Part shown: in pieces, positions 7,506 to 14,354 of the stretch
Position numbering within the stretch: the stretch's first letter is position 1
Layout of the letters: each line of letters begins with the position of its first letter
DNA from: Draconibacterium orientale
Lineage (GTDB): Bacteria; Bacteroidota; Bacteroidia; Bacteroidales; JAADGE01
Assembly: GCA_020721645.1 (NCBI GenBank)
Contig: DYMH01000030.1
Span: forward strand, 1-32,191
DNA length: 32,191 nt
Direction of reading: 5' to 3'
Translations under genes and position numbers: made by a program
The notes under the pieces: model-generated
Told to the model about the DNA's origin: nothing
The model's input: only the letters and a program-made list of their open reading frames with translations
Databases searched by the model: none

Positions 7506-7827
7506 AATTTTTGAGTATGAGATTTTGTGTCTGTAACAATTTTTTTTTGATATGTTTGAGTTCAGTTTAAAAAGTCGCATAGCGGATATTTAAGCAAAAT
7601 GGTTTGCTATCAAAATACTGTAAAACAGTTAATTAGATAACCGCTTTGCGACTCTGATTCCAAAATTTGAGCTTTTTAACCGAACTCATGTTTCAAAATT
7701 ATAAAATATTTCGATAATTGAATATGTTATTCGTATTTTTTAATACTACTAAATTGTAAATCCGGTTTAAAATTTGTTAAAAGAAAATGCACTAAAAACA
7801 CAAAATCCTTAGTTTAAATAAAAAACT
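7506..7827. other. Divergent intergenic region (322 bp)
   Basis: This lies between the SDR (minus) and the channel gene (plus). It is dominated by one MITE-like inverted repeat (7557-7688). The 140 bases after it are AT-rich and must hold the promoter of the plus-strand gene, but no exact TAnnTTTG box is seen. No coding potential was noticed. Confidence 0.6.
7557..7688. repeat. MITE-like family 2, copy A (132 bp)
   Basis: The ends TGAGTTCAGTTTAAAAAG and CTTTTTAACCGAACTCA are inverted copies of each other. A second pair inside, AGTCGCATAGCGG (7574 on) and CCGCTTTGCGACT (7641-7653), is inverted with one mismatch. Two small hairpins sit in the middle: AGCAAA/TTTGCT and ACTGT/ACAGT. The same structure, about 85% identical, lies at 12064-12196 in the same orientation. 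It carries no gene. Confidence 0.85.
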
Positions 7828-9729
7828 ATGAACAAAAAAGTACCATTCCATGACAAACTTCGTTACAAATTTGATAACACCCTTTCGCAGGGAACAATTT
7901 CAATAATCAAGTGGTTGGCAGTACTTTCTGCAATTATGGTTTTGATTTTCGGAGTCATTTATATCGTATCCGGAGTCTATTTTAATGAAGAGCATAAACA
8001 TTCTTTTTTTGAAGCAAGTTGGCAAGCCCTCATGCGAGCTTTCGACCCCGGAATGCTTGGCAGCGACACTGCTTGGAATGCTCGATTGATAGGTGCTGTT
8101 GTAACAATCGGAGGAATATTCCTAATAAGCACCCTGATTGGGGTTTTAACTTCGGGGCTTGGCGAAAAAATAGAAGAAATGCGCAAAGGGCGTTCAACAG
8201 TTCTCGAAACCAACCATACGCTGATTCTCGGCTGGACACCCAAAATATTTCATATCCTTTCGGAATTGATTCTGGCGAACGAAAACAAAAAAAATGCACG
8301 AATCGTAATCCTTGCTGCCAAAGATAAGGTTGAAATGGAAGACGAAATTCGCCAACATATCACGCATTTTATCACCACAAAAATTATTTGCAGAACAGGT
8401 AATCCTATGGATTTGAACGATTTGGCTATCGTAAGTCCAAACACTGCGAAATCTATCATTGTTCTTTCGCCTCCCGAAGATAAGGCAGATATTTTTGTTA
8501 TAAAAACAGTACTTGCACTCACCTACAATCCGGATAGGAAACCTGAAAAATATCACATTGTAGCAGAATTAAAAGATAAAAACAACCTCGAAGCAGCAGA
8601 AGTTGCCGGAAGAAATGAAGCAATTTACATATTGACCTCCGATTTTACGGCTCGAATCGCTGCTCAAACCTGTCGTCAATCGGGTTTAAGCATCATTTAT
8701 TCACAACTTTTGTGCATAGAAGGCGATGAAATATATATCCAAAAAGAATCTTCATTAATCGGGAAAACTTTTAAACAAGCCACATTTGCATATCAAAAAT
8801 CAACAGTTATCGGAATTTGCTTTGCCGATGGAAGTGCACAAGTGAATCCTCCGCAAGATTATGTTTTGAAGACGGGTGATGAGCCGGTTGTCATTTCACA
8901 AGACGACGACACCATTATATTATCCGGTGTTTCCAATTTCGATATCACCCAAAATGTATTGATAAAAGAAATTCCGCAAGAATTGCCGCATAAAGAAAGA
9001 AATTTGATTTTGGGTTGGAATCAACGGGGCAGCACACTTATCAGGGAATTGGATTCTTATGTCGAACAAGGTTCTGAAATACTTGTAGTTTCGGAATTTG
9101 ATAAGCCTGAAAGAATACAAGCCGAAATCGAAACATTAAATTTGAAACAAGAAGTGAAAATTGAAAGAGCATCAACATCATCGAAATCGGTTTTAGAAAA
9201 ATTGAACATTCCGTCGTTCGATAATGTTATTTTGATGAGTTATCCTTTGGAAGATATTCAGGAATCAGATGCAAAAACATTAATTACGCTGCTTCATATA
9301 CGTGATATTATCGACAAATCGGGCAAAAAAATGAATATTGTGAGCGAAATGTGCGACCATAAAAATCGTAAATTAGCCGAAGCAACAAAAGCTGATGATT
9401 TTATTATCAGCGACGATTTAATCAGTCAGATGCTCACACAATTGTCGGAAGATGTCAGGTTGAAGAAGGTGCTCGATGATTTATTCGATGCCAATGGCTC
9501 GGAAATTTATCTGAAAAAAGCAGAAAATTACATTAAATTATTGATGCCTGTCAATTTTTATACGATTCTGGAATCGGCATCGCAAAAAAATGAAACCGCC
9601 GTAGGTTACAGAATCGGTAAATACGCACAACTGAGCGAACACAATTACGGAATTGTGATGAATCCGAAAAAAGACGAAGAAATTGTCTTTGAACAGGGTG
9701 ATAAAATTATTGTAATTGCCGAAAATTAA
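7828..9729 (+). CDS. CASTOR/POLLUX-type (DMI1-like) putative ion channel
   Basis: A 633-residue protein. Membrane helix 1 is at about 27-50, a re-entrant pore region around 62-80 contains AFDPG, and helix 2 is at about 86-108. Two regulatory Rossmann modules follow: one from about 129 (HTLILGWTPK) and one from about 391 (RNLILGWNQRG). Each resembles an RCK domain but has GW in place of the usual Gly-rich nucleotide loop. This order matches the bacterial relatives of the plant nuclear channels CASTOR/POLLUX, which in databases are often labelled as NAD-binding or 'lipoprotein'. A cation channel of the inner membrane gated by a cytoplasmic ligand is the likely role; the ion (K+ or Ca2+) cannot be told. 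It is a single-gene unit between repeat A and the convergent WbqC gene. Confidence 0.8.
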   Translation: MNKKVPFHDKLRYKFDNTLSQGTISIIKWLAVLSAIMVLIFGVIYIVSGVYFNEEHKHSFFEASWQALMRAFDPGMLGSDTAWNARLIGAVVTIGGIFLISTLIGVLTSGLGEKIEEMRKGRSTVLETNHTLILGWTPKIFHILSELILANENKKNARIVILAAKDKVEMEDEIRQHITHFITTKIICRTGNPMDLNDLAIVSPNTAKSIIVLSPPEDKADIFVIKTVLALTYNPDRKPEKYHIVAELKDKNNLEAAEVAGRNEAIYILTSDFTARIAAQTCRQSGLSIIYSQLLCIEGDEIYIQKESSLIGKTFKQATFAYQKSTVIGICFADGSAQVNPPQDYVLKTGDEPVVISQDDDTIILSGVSNFDITQNVLIKEIPQELPHKERNLILGWNQRGSTLIRELDSYVEQGSEILVVSEFDKPERIQAEIETLNLKQEVKIERASTSSKSVLEKLNIPSFDNVILMSYPLEDIQESDAKTLITLLHIRDIIDKSGKKMNIVSEMCDHKNRKLAEATKADDFIISDDLISQMLTQLSEDVRLKKVLDDLFDANGSEIYLKKAENYIKLLMPVNFYTILESASQKNETAVGYRIGKYAQLSEHNYGIVMNPKKDEEIVFEQGDKIIVIAEN

Positions 9730-9794
9730 AAAATTATAAAATGCGAGTATATTATTCGATATAAAAGTGGGCATGACTTTGTGCCGTCCTCATT

Positions 9795-10430
9795 TTATTT
9801 CGATATACATTTTTTTAGAAAATCGGCAGTATTTGGTCCTTCGTTAAATAACAAATCCAAAATACTTAAATTTGGAGTGAAACCAAATTTTTCTGAAAAG
9901 ACCTGTGTATATTCAATCATTTGAAAATGAATATCTTCAAAAATTTTTTTGGGGTGGATTGTATTTCTGAAATCAAATTCGTGTTGCGTTGGATTTTTAT
10001 AAGAATGCGAAAATTCGATGTTTAATTTCATTTCAATTTCTTCTGCAATTTTCTCTATTATTTGCAAATTAAAATCGAACAGGAATACGAATTTTCGTTC
10101 AAAAAACGGCATCAAAGCATCAATGTAATACTCGTGAAAAGGCGAAGAATTGTAAGCAGAATTAATAGCACGTAAATGCAGAATTTGCCAATTTTCGGTG
10201 TCATCGATTTTTGTGTCGATAATTAAAGTTTTCGGCTGCGATGATTTTTTTATAGGTACGCTCAAAGGCAAAATGCCGTTGGCACTTAAAATATGACAGC
10301 GATTTCGGTACGATTGTTTTTCGTAATTTTCGTAACGCTCCAAAACAGTTTGGGGAAACTGAGCCAATTTAGTAAAATAATGTATCGGCGGAAAATATGC
10401 CGTACTCATGAGCACCGAATCAATTGTCAT
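9795..10430 (-). CDS. WbqC-like family protein
   Basis: A 211-residue protein. Its N-terminus DSVLMSTAYFPPIHYFTKL, the YEKQSYRNRCHILSANG stretch and PLSVPI are hallmarks of the WbqC family, small proteins found with surface-polysaccharide genes whose biochemical role is not settled. There is no signal peptide or membrane span. The start at 10430 keeps the first beta strand before STAYFPP; an internal ATG at 10409 would remove it. It overlaps the end of the AlkD-like gene by 11 bases, so the two are translationally coupled. That pairing with a DNA repair enzyme is not functionally obvious. Confidence 0.8.
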   Translation of the reverse strand: MTIDSVLMSTAYFPPIHYFTKLAQFPQTVLERYENYEKQSYRNRCHILSANGILPLSVPIKKSSQPKTLIIDTKIDDTENWQILHLRAINSAYNSSPFHEYYIDALMPFFERKFVFLFDFNLQIIEKIAEEIEMKLNIEFSHSYKNPTQHEFDFRNTIHPKKIFEDIHFQMIEYTQVFSEKFGFTPNLSILDLLFNEGPNTADFLKKCISK

Positions 10431-11103
10431 TGTCTGTTTTGTTTATGATTTTCAGTGCCTCTCTCCTACTGAGCGGTTTGAGTTGAGTTTGGGTAACAAA
10501 ATCGGAAACAACAGTCGAATTAGTTTTTGATAATTGTCGCAAAGCCCAACCTATGGCTTTTTGAATAAAAAATTCGTTTGAATCTGACATCAATTTGATA
10601 TATTTAAACAACAAATCGGTATCCGTATTTTCTTTATAATTCAATTGAAATAACAGAGCACTTCTGCGAAACCAAAAATTTTCGGAATTTGCCCACCGAC
10701 CTGTAATTTCATCTGTAAGATGTGGAAATTTTTTAAAGTACGCACCCGAAAATCGTACACACGAATCCACAGTATCCCACCATTGCTTGTTTTGAATCAT
10801 AAATTCGATGATTTTCAAATCCGATATTTCGAGATTTTTTCGTTTTGTTTCAAGCAATGCAAAGGCGGCATATGCAAACTCTCGTTCAGGCAAATTCCAC
10901 AAATAGCGAACATAATCGTGTAACTTCGAGATATCAGGTTTCCCGAATTGAGCAAAATGCGATTTTATCAATTCATTTCTCAAAGGCGTTTTGATGCCGA
11001 GAAACTCAAATAAATTACGCATATATTGTTTTTGTCCGGCTGCGATATCAGACGATTTATGGGCTCTAAAATTCTCAATTAAAGGATTCAGATAATTGTC
11101 CAT
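10420..11103 (-). CDS. AlkD-like DNA alkylation repair glycosylase
   Basis: A 227-residue all-helical HEAT-repeat protein. The pattern YMRNLFEFLGIKTPLRNEL at the start and the active-site strip WWDTVD (108-113) match the AlkD family. By position Asp113 would be the catalytic acid and Trp109 and Trp186 would contact the lesion, with Arg147 in the RRSALL helix. The enzyme excises positively charged alkylated bases such as N3-methyladenine and N7-methylguanine without base flipping. It is the first gene of a two-gene minus-strand unit with WbqC and diverges from the BtpA-family gene across only 59 bases. Confidence 0.85.
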   Translation of the reverse strand: MDNYLNPLIENFRAHKSSDIAAGQKQYMRNLFEFLGIKTPLRNELIKSHFAQFGKPDISKLHDYVRYLWNLPEREFAYAAFALLETKRKNLEISDLKIIEFMIQNKQWWDTVDSCVRFSGAYFKKFPHLTDEITGRWANSENFWFRRSALLFQLNYKENTDTDLLFKYIKLMSDSNEFFIQKAIGWALRQLSKTNSTVVSDFVTQTQLKPLSRREALKIINKTDNDN

Positions 11104-11120
11104 TACATAGTTTTTTGTAA

Positions 11121-11160
11121 CTTTATACTTTCAACTTCCTACTTTCAACTTTCTACTTTA
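11121..11160. repeat. Short ACTTTCAAC-type degenerate tandem tract
   Basis: The 40 bases between the AlkD and BtpA-like genes are a loose tandem of CTACTTTCAACTT-type words. A similar tract occurs at 235-270. It must overlap the promoters of both divergent genes. No consensus -7 box was recognised in it. Confidence 0.4.
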
Positions 11161-11162
11161 AA

Positions 11163-11966
11163 ATGAGTAACAAATTTAAAACAATTTTCGGTGAATCAAA
11201 AGCCGTAATCGGAATGATTCACGTGCCGGCACTTCCCGGAACGCACAATTATGGCGGCAATGTAAAAGATATTATCAAAAAAAGTTTGGAAGAAGCCAAA
11301 ATTTACCGCCAATGCGGAGTTTCGGCATTGATGATTGAAAACATGCACGATACGCCCTATATAAACCGAAAAGTAGGACACGAAATATCAGCCCTCATGG
11401 CAATCATTGCTTATGAAATTAAGAATTTGACACAATCTGCGGTTGGGATTCAAATTTTGGCAGGTGCCAATAGTGCGGCTTTGTCTGCCGCTCATTCTGC
11501 CGGTATCGATTTTATTCGTGCCGAAGGTTTTGTTTTCGCACATATTGCCGATGAAGGGATGATAAATTCTGATGCCGGAAGTTTGTTGCGGTTTCGCAAA
11601 CAAATTGGTGCGGAAAATATTGCAATTTTCACCGACATCAAAAAAAAACACGCATCTCATACAATTACCGGCGATGTTACTATTGAGCAAACTGCCGAAG
11701 CAGCAGAATTTTTCTTGTCGGACGGCTTAATAATAACCGGCGAATCGACCGGAAAAATAACCAATTTAGACGAATTGATTCGGGTTAAAATCGGCACAAA
11801 TCTGCCTGTTTTAGTCGGTTCGGGAATTACTGCCGAAAACATTTGCGAATATGATGATGTTTGTGATGGATTTATTATCGGCTCGTATTTTAAACGCAAC
11901 GGATTTTGGAAAAACGACCTAGATAAAAATCGTATTTTACTATTAATGAAACAATTACATAAATAG
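11163..11966 (+). CDS. BtpA/SgcQ-family protein
   Basis: A 267-residue TIM-barrel-like protein. The start KAVIGMIHVPALPGTHNYGG, the IENMHDTPY motif, the ILAGAN segment, the RAEGFVFAHIADEG stretch and the final VGSGITAEN..DGFIIGSYFKRNG phosphate-binding pattern are those of the BtpA family (PF03437). The name comes from a cyanobacterial photosystem I biogenesis factor. In non-photosynthetic bacteria the family is associated with nucleoside or sugar-phosphate metabolism, and its exact reaction is unsettled. It is a full-length single gene. The next gene, the peroxiredoxin, has its own promoter box. Confidence 0.8.
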   Translation: MSNKFKTIFGESKAVIGMIHVPALPGTHNYGGNVKDIIKKSLEEAKIYRQCGVSALMIENMHDTPYINRKVGHEISALMAIIAYEIKNLTQSAVGIQILAGANSAALSAAHSAGIDFIRAEGFVFAHIADEGMINSDAGSLLRFRKQIGAENIAIFTDIKKKHASHTITGDVTIEQTAEAAEFFLSDGLIITGESTGKITNLDELIRVKIGTNLPVLVGSGITAENICEYDDVCDGFIIGSYFKRNGFWKNDLDKNRILLLMKQLHK

Positions 11967-12009
11967 TATATAAACCGATAATTTTATTTTATTAATAGGG
12001 ATATTTTCG

Positions 12010-12017
12010 TACTTTTG
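12010..12017 (+). promoter_or_regulatory. Bacteroidota -7 box (TACTTTTG) upstream of peroxiredoxin
   Basis: An exact TAnnTTTG match 44 bases after the BtpA-family stop. If used, the peroxiredoxin mRNA would carry a leader of about 220 bases that contains repeat copy B. No TTG is seen at the -33 distance, so this is a motif call only. Confidence 0.45.
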
Positions 12018-12063
12018 TGTCTGAATATATTCTTTGCAGAACTTTTTTTTGATTTTTATGAAT

Positions 12064-12196
12064 TTGTTCAGTTTAAAAAGTCGCATAGCGGTAATATATG
12101 CAAAATTATTTGTCATTAAAATACTGTAAAACAGATAATTAGATAACCGCTTTGCGACTACGATTCCAAAATTTGCGATTTTTATACCAGACTCAT
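12064..12196. repeat. MITE-like family 2, copy B (about 133 bp)
   Basis: Same architecture and orientation as the element at 7557. It shares the 25 bases from TTCAGTTTAAAAAGTC through AGCGG, the centre ATACTGTAAAACAG, and AATTAGATAACCGCTTTGCGACT followed by GATTCCAAAATTTG. The outer arm is more decayed here. It occupies half of the gap before the peroxiredoxin gene. Confidence 0.85.
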
Positions 12197-12247
12197 GAAT
12201 ATCACATTGAAAATATTTTTTAAATCATCACTTAACACTTAAATATT

Positions 12248-12880
12248 ATGGCAGTATTAGTCGGCAAAAAAGCCCCTTTATTTGAAGCTCCCGCAGTTAT
12301 TAACGGGATTGATATCGAAGATAAATTTTCGTTTGAAGATTATCTCGGCAAGAAATACATTGTATTATTTTTTTATCCTGCAGATTTTACTTTCGTTTGC
12401 CCTACCGAAATCATTGCTTTTCAAGAACATAAGGCAGATTTTGAAAAACGCAATGTTCAGGTTATCGGTGTTTCGACCGATTCGCAATTTTCGCATTGGA
12501 AATGGTTGCAAACCGAACAAAAAAACGGCGGCATAAAAGGCGTTACATTTCCTTTGATAGCAGACCAAGCCAAAACAATTTCGGAAAATTATGATGTCTT
12601 GGCAGGCGGTTACGAATATTCCGAAGACGGCGAATTGGAATTTATCGGAACTCCGATGGCTTATCGCGGATTGTTTTTAATCGACCGAGACGGAATTGTT
12701 CAACATCAAGTTGTTAATAATATGCCTTTGGGTCGCAGCATTTCGGAAACGCTTAGAATGGTAGATGCTCTTCAATTTTTTGAAAAAAACGGCGAAGTTT
12801 GCCCGGCAGACTGGCACAGCGGCGATAAAGGCTTGGTTGCAACACAAGAAGGTATTGCCGATTATTTGAGTAAAAAATAA
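12248..12880 (+). CDS. Typical 2-Cys peroxiredoxin (AhpC/Prx1 type)
   Basis: A 210-residue complete peroxiredoxin. The catalytic site reads PADFTFVCPTE with peroxidatic Cys51, Thr48 and Pro44. The resolving Cys185 lies in GEVCPADW near the C-terminus, as in typical dimeric 2-Cys enzymes. It reduces hydrogen and organic peroxides in the cytoplasm, using thioredoxin or AhpF as donor, neither of which is encoded nearby. It could act in the same oxidative-stress response as the superoxide reductase at 4048, whose product is peroxide. The gene is followed by a strong shared terminator at 12900. Confidence 0.92.
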   Translation: MAVLVGKKAPLFEAPAVINGIDIEDKFSFEDYLGKKYIVLFFYPADFTFVCPTEIIAFQEHKADFEKRNVQVIGVSTDSQFSHWKWLQTEQKNGGIKGVTFPLIADQAKTISENYDVLAGGYEYSEDGELEFIGTPMAYRGLFLIDRDGIVQHQVVNNMPLGRSISETLRMVDALQFFEKNGEVCPADWHSGDKGLVATQEGIADYLSKK

Positions 12881-12899
12881 TATTTTCGGGAATGCTTTT

Positions 12900-12938
12900 A
12901 AAAAATAAAAGACTGAATCAATCAGTCTTTTATTTTTT
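12900..12938. terminator. Strong bidirectional terminator between convergent genes
   Basis: A perfect stem of about 17 bp (12900-12916 with 12922-12938) closes on a five-base loop. The A-run on the left and T-run on the right give a U tract for both strands. On the plus strand it ends the peroxiredoxin. On the minus strand its right arm overlaps the stop codon of the last SiaC gene (12930-12932). Confidence 0.9.
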
Positions 12939-13313
12939 TATCGATCTGAGCTCAAAGGGAAGATACGAAATACTTTTCAGTTCTTCGCCGCGTTCGAGCA
13001 TCACTTCATCATCGCCCAAATATTCCCAAACGACTTTAACATCTTTATCTTTTTCCTGAATTTTTTCGAGTAGGACAATTAATTTGGTAATCATTCGAGC
13101 CGTTGATGAATTGTAATAATCCAAACGAAAATTAAATTCGGTGGATTGATTTGGCGAATCAACATATTCTTGTATCCAATTTAAAATCGGCTCAAAAAAT
13201 TTATTCCCGTCTTCGGGCAATACTCTTCCTGTGATGCTGAAAATATTTTGTTTTGAATCCAACAATACAAAAGGTAAATCGTCTGTTGGCTTTATTTTTA
13301 AGGGTTTTTGCAT
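12930..13313 (-). CDS. SiaC/DUF1987-family regulatory phosphoprotein, third paralogue
   Basis: A 127-residue cytoplasmic protein, the last gene of the siaB-siaC cluster. It shares with the other two copies the layout GR.LPED.NKF..PI..W, then FRLDYYNSSTARM, then DDEVMLERGEEL and a final PFEL. In Pseudomonas, SiaC is phosphorylated by the kinase SiaB on a Thr within an Asn-Thr-Ser context and, when unphosphorylated, activates a diguanylate cyclase. The equivalent residue here would be Ser69 in NSS. It starts 13 bases after the stop of the second copy. Family assignment is firm, partner and output inferred. Confidence 0.85.
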   Translation of the reverse strand: MQKPLKIKPTDDLPFVLLDSKQNIFSITGRVLPEDGNKFFEPILNWIQEYVDSPNQSTEFNFRLDYYNSSTARMITKLIVLLEKIQEKDKDVKVVWEYLGDDEVMLERGEELKSISYLPFELRSIKK

Positions 13314-13326
13314 TTTATATTTACTG

Positions 13327-13716
13327 TTATTCTTCTTGACGATATGATGTAATTTCGAATGGGATATTGACCGTTTGCCTGAAATCTTCGCCGTTTTCGC
13401 CCATCATTTCATCTGATTCTTCAAAAATCCATCGTACTTTAACTTGATGACCCGATTTGTACATTCCTTCGAGAACAACTAAAATATCGACAATTTTACG
13501 AACGGTTGCCGAATTGTAATATTCTAAATTGAGAACGAAAACCGTTTCGGGATTTGGATTTTTGGAATATTCTCGTAACCAAGCCACAATGGGATCGTAA
13601 AATTCATTCACATCTTCGGGCAGGGATTTGCCGATGACTTCAAACGTATTATTTGCTTTGTCTAAAACCACTTTCGGGTGGTCGTTACTTGGTTCTATAT
13701 AGAAAACATCTTTCAT
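13327..13716 (-). CDS. SiaC/DUF1987-family regulatory phosphoprotein, second paralogue
   Basis: A 129-residue protein with the same fold signature: GKSLPEDVNEFYDPIVAWL, then LNLEYYNSATVRK, and SDEMMGENGEDF before PFEI. It is the most divergent of the three: after the presumed phosphosite Ser69 the next residue is Ala70 rather than Ser, and ERG in the acidic loop is ENG. It is separated from the first copy by a 237-base gap, so it and the third copy may have their own promoter. Confidence 0.85.
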   Translation of the reverse strand: MKDVFYIEPSNDHPKVVLDKANNTFEVIGKSLPEDVNEFYDPIVAWLREYSKNPNPETVFVLNLEYYNSATVRKIVDILVVLEGMYKSGHQVKVRWIFEESDEMMGENGEDFRQTVNIPFEITSYRQEE

Positions 13717-13953
13717 CTGTTTATAATTTTATTTTGGCGAGATATTTTTGTGACAGCAAAACCACACGTTTTGCAGATTTCCAACAAATTATTTGATTTT
13801 TTTTCTTATTATTATGCTTTTACTCACTTTTTTATTTATTTTTTTGTGTTCGTGAGGGCTGTGCCGTTGTGTGTTTTACCACAATCATGGACATTTCATG
13901 CGTATATTATAAATTTTTGCTTAAATTGTGGTGGTAAAAAATTATTGGATTGA
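13717..13953. other. Non-coding gap inside the siaB-siaC cluster
   Basis: The 237 bases lie between SiaC copies 1 and 2, whereas the other junctions in this cluster are 2 and 13 bases. TTTTACCAC (13874-13882) and GTGGTAAAA (13931-13939) form an inverted repeat with a 48-base spacer, and GCAAAA/TTTTGC forms a small hairpin near 13756-13774. No protein in this gap looks real. It may hold a promoter or a decayed mobile repeat. Confidence 0.5.
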
Positions 13954-14352
13954 TTATAAATCGAAATCGTCCGATTCATATTCGATGATATCGAAGGGTA
14001 ATTTCGAGACTGCTTTTATTTCCTGTCCGCGTTCCTGAGACATTTCATCACCTTGTTCGAACAACCAAACGACTTTAACTTTTTTGCCGGCGATATGCAA
14101 TTTCTCGAGCAACATAATCAATTTCATAACTTGGCGTGCCGATGATGAATTGAAATATTCTAAATCGAATTTGAATTCTGTTTCCGGATTTGGGTCGGCT
14201 ATATATGCTTCAAGCCACTCATAAATGGGCATATAAAATTTGTTGGGGTCTTCGACTATGGAACGCCCCGAAATTTTGAAAATATTTTCTTCTTTGTTGA
14301 ATATAACTTCCGGATTATTTTTCGATTTTTCAATCGTTAATGGCTGAGGCAT
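13954..14352 (-). CDS. SiaC/DUF1987-family regulatory phosphoprotein, first paralogue
   Basis: A 132-residue protein starting only 2 bases after the SiaB-like stop, so translationally coupled to the kinase. Motifs are GRSIVEDPNKFYMPIYEWL, FDLEYFNSSSARQ (Ser69-Ser70-Ser71 after Asn68) and GDEMSQERGQEI before PFDI, then a short acidic tail. By analogy with Pseudomonas it would be the main substrate of the neighbouring kinase, with the phosphorylated residue in the NSSS stretch. No diguanylate cyclase lies in the window, so the downstream output is unknown. Confidence 0.87.
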   Translation of the reverse strand: MPQPLTIEKSKNNPEVIFNKEENIFKISGRSIVEDPNKFYMPIYEWLEAYIADPNPETEFKFDLEYFNSSSARQVMKLIMLLEKLHIAGKKVKVVWLFEQGDEMSQERGQEIKAVSKLPFDIIEYESDDFDL

Positions 14353-14354
14353 AA

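Noticed and set aside
7506-7580. Longer N-terminus for the SDR gene
   Set aside because: The extra 25 residues come from the end of the MITE-like repeat and precede the normal start of the dehydrogenase fold.
13678-13953. A 91-residue plus-strand frame across the gap in the siaB-siaC cluster
   Set aside because: It overlaps the start of a real SiaC gene, has low-complexity Phe/Tyr-rich composition from T-rich DNA, and no promoter or family likeness.
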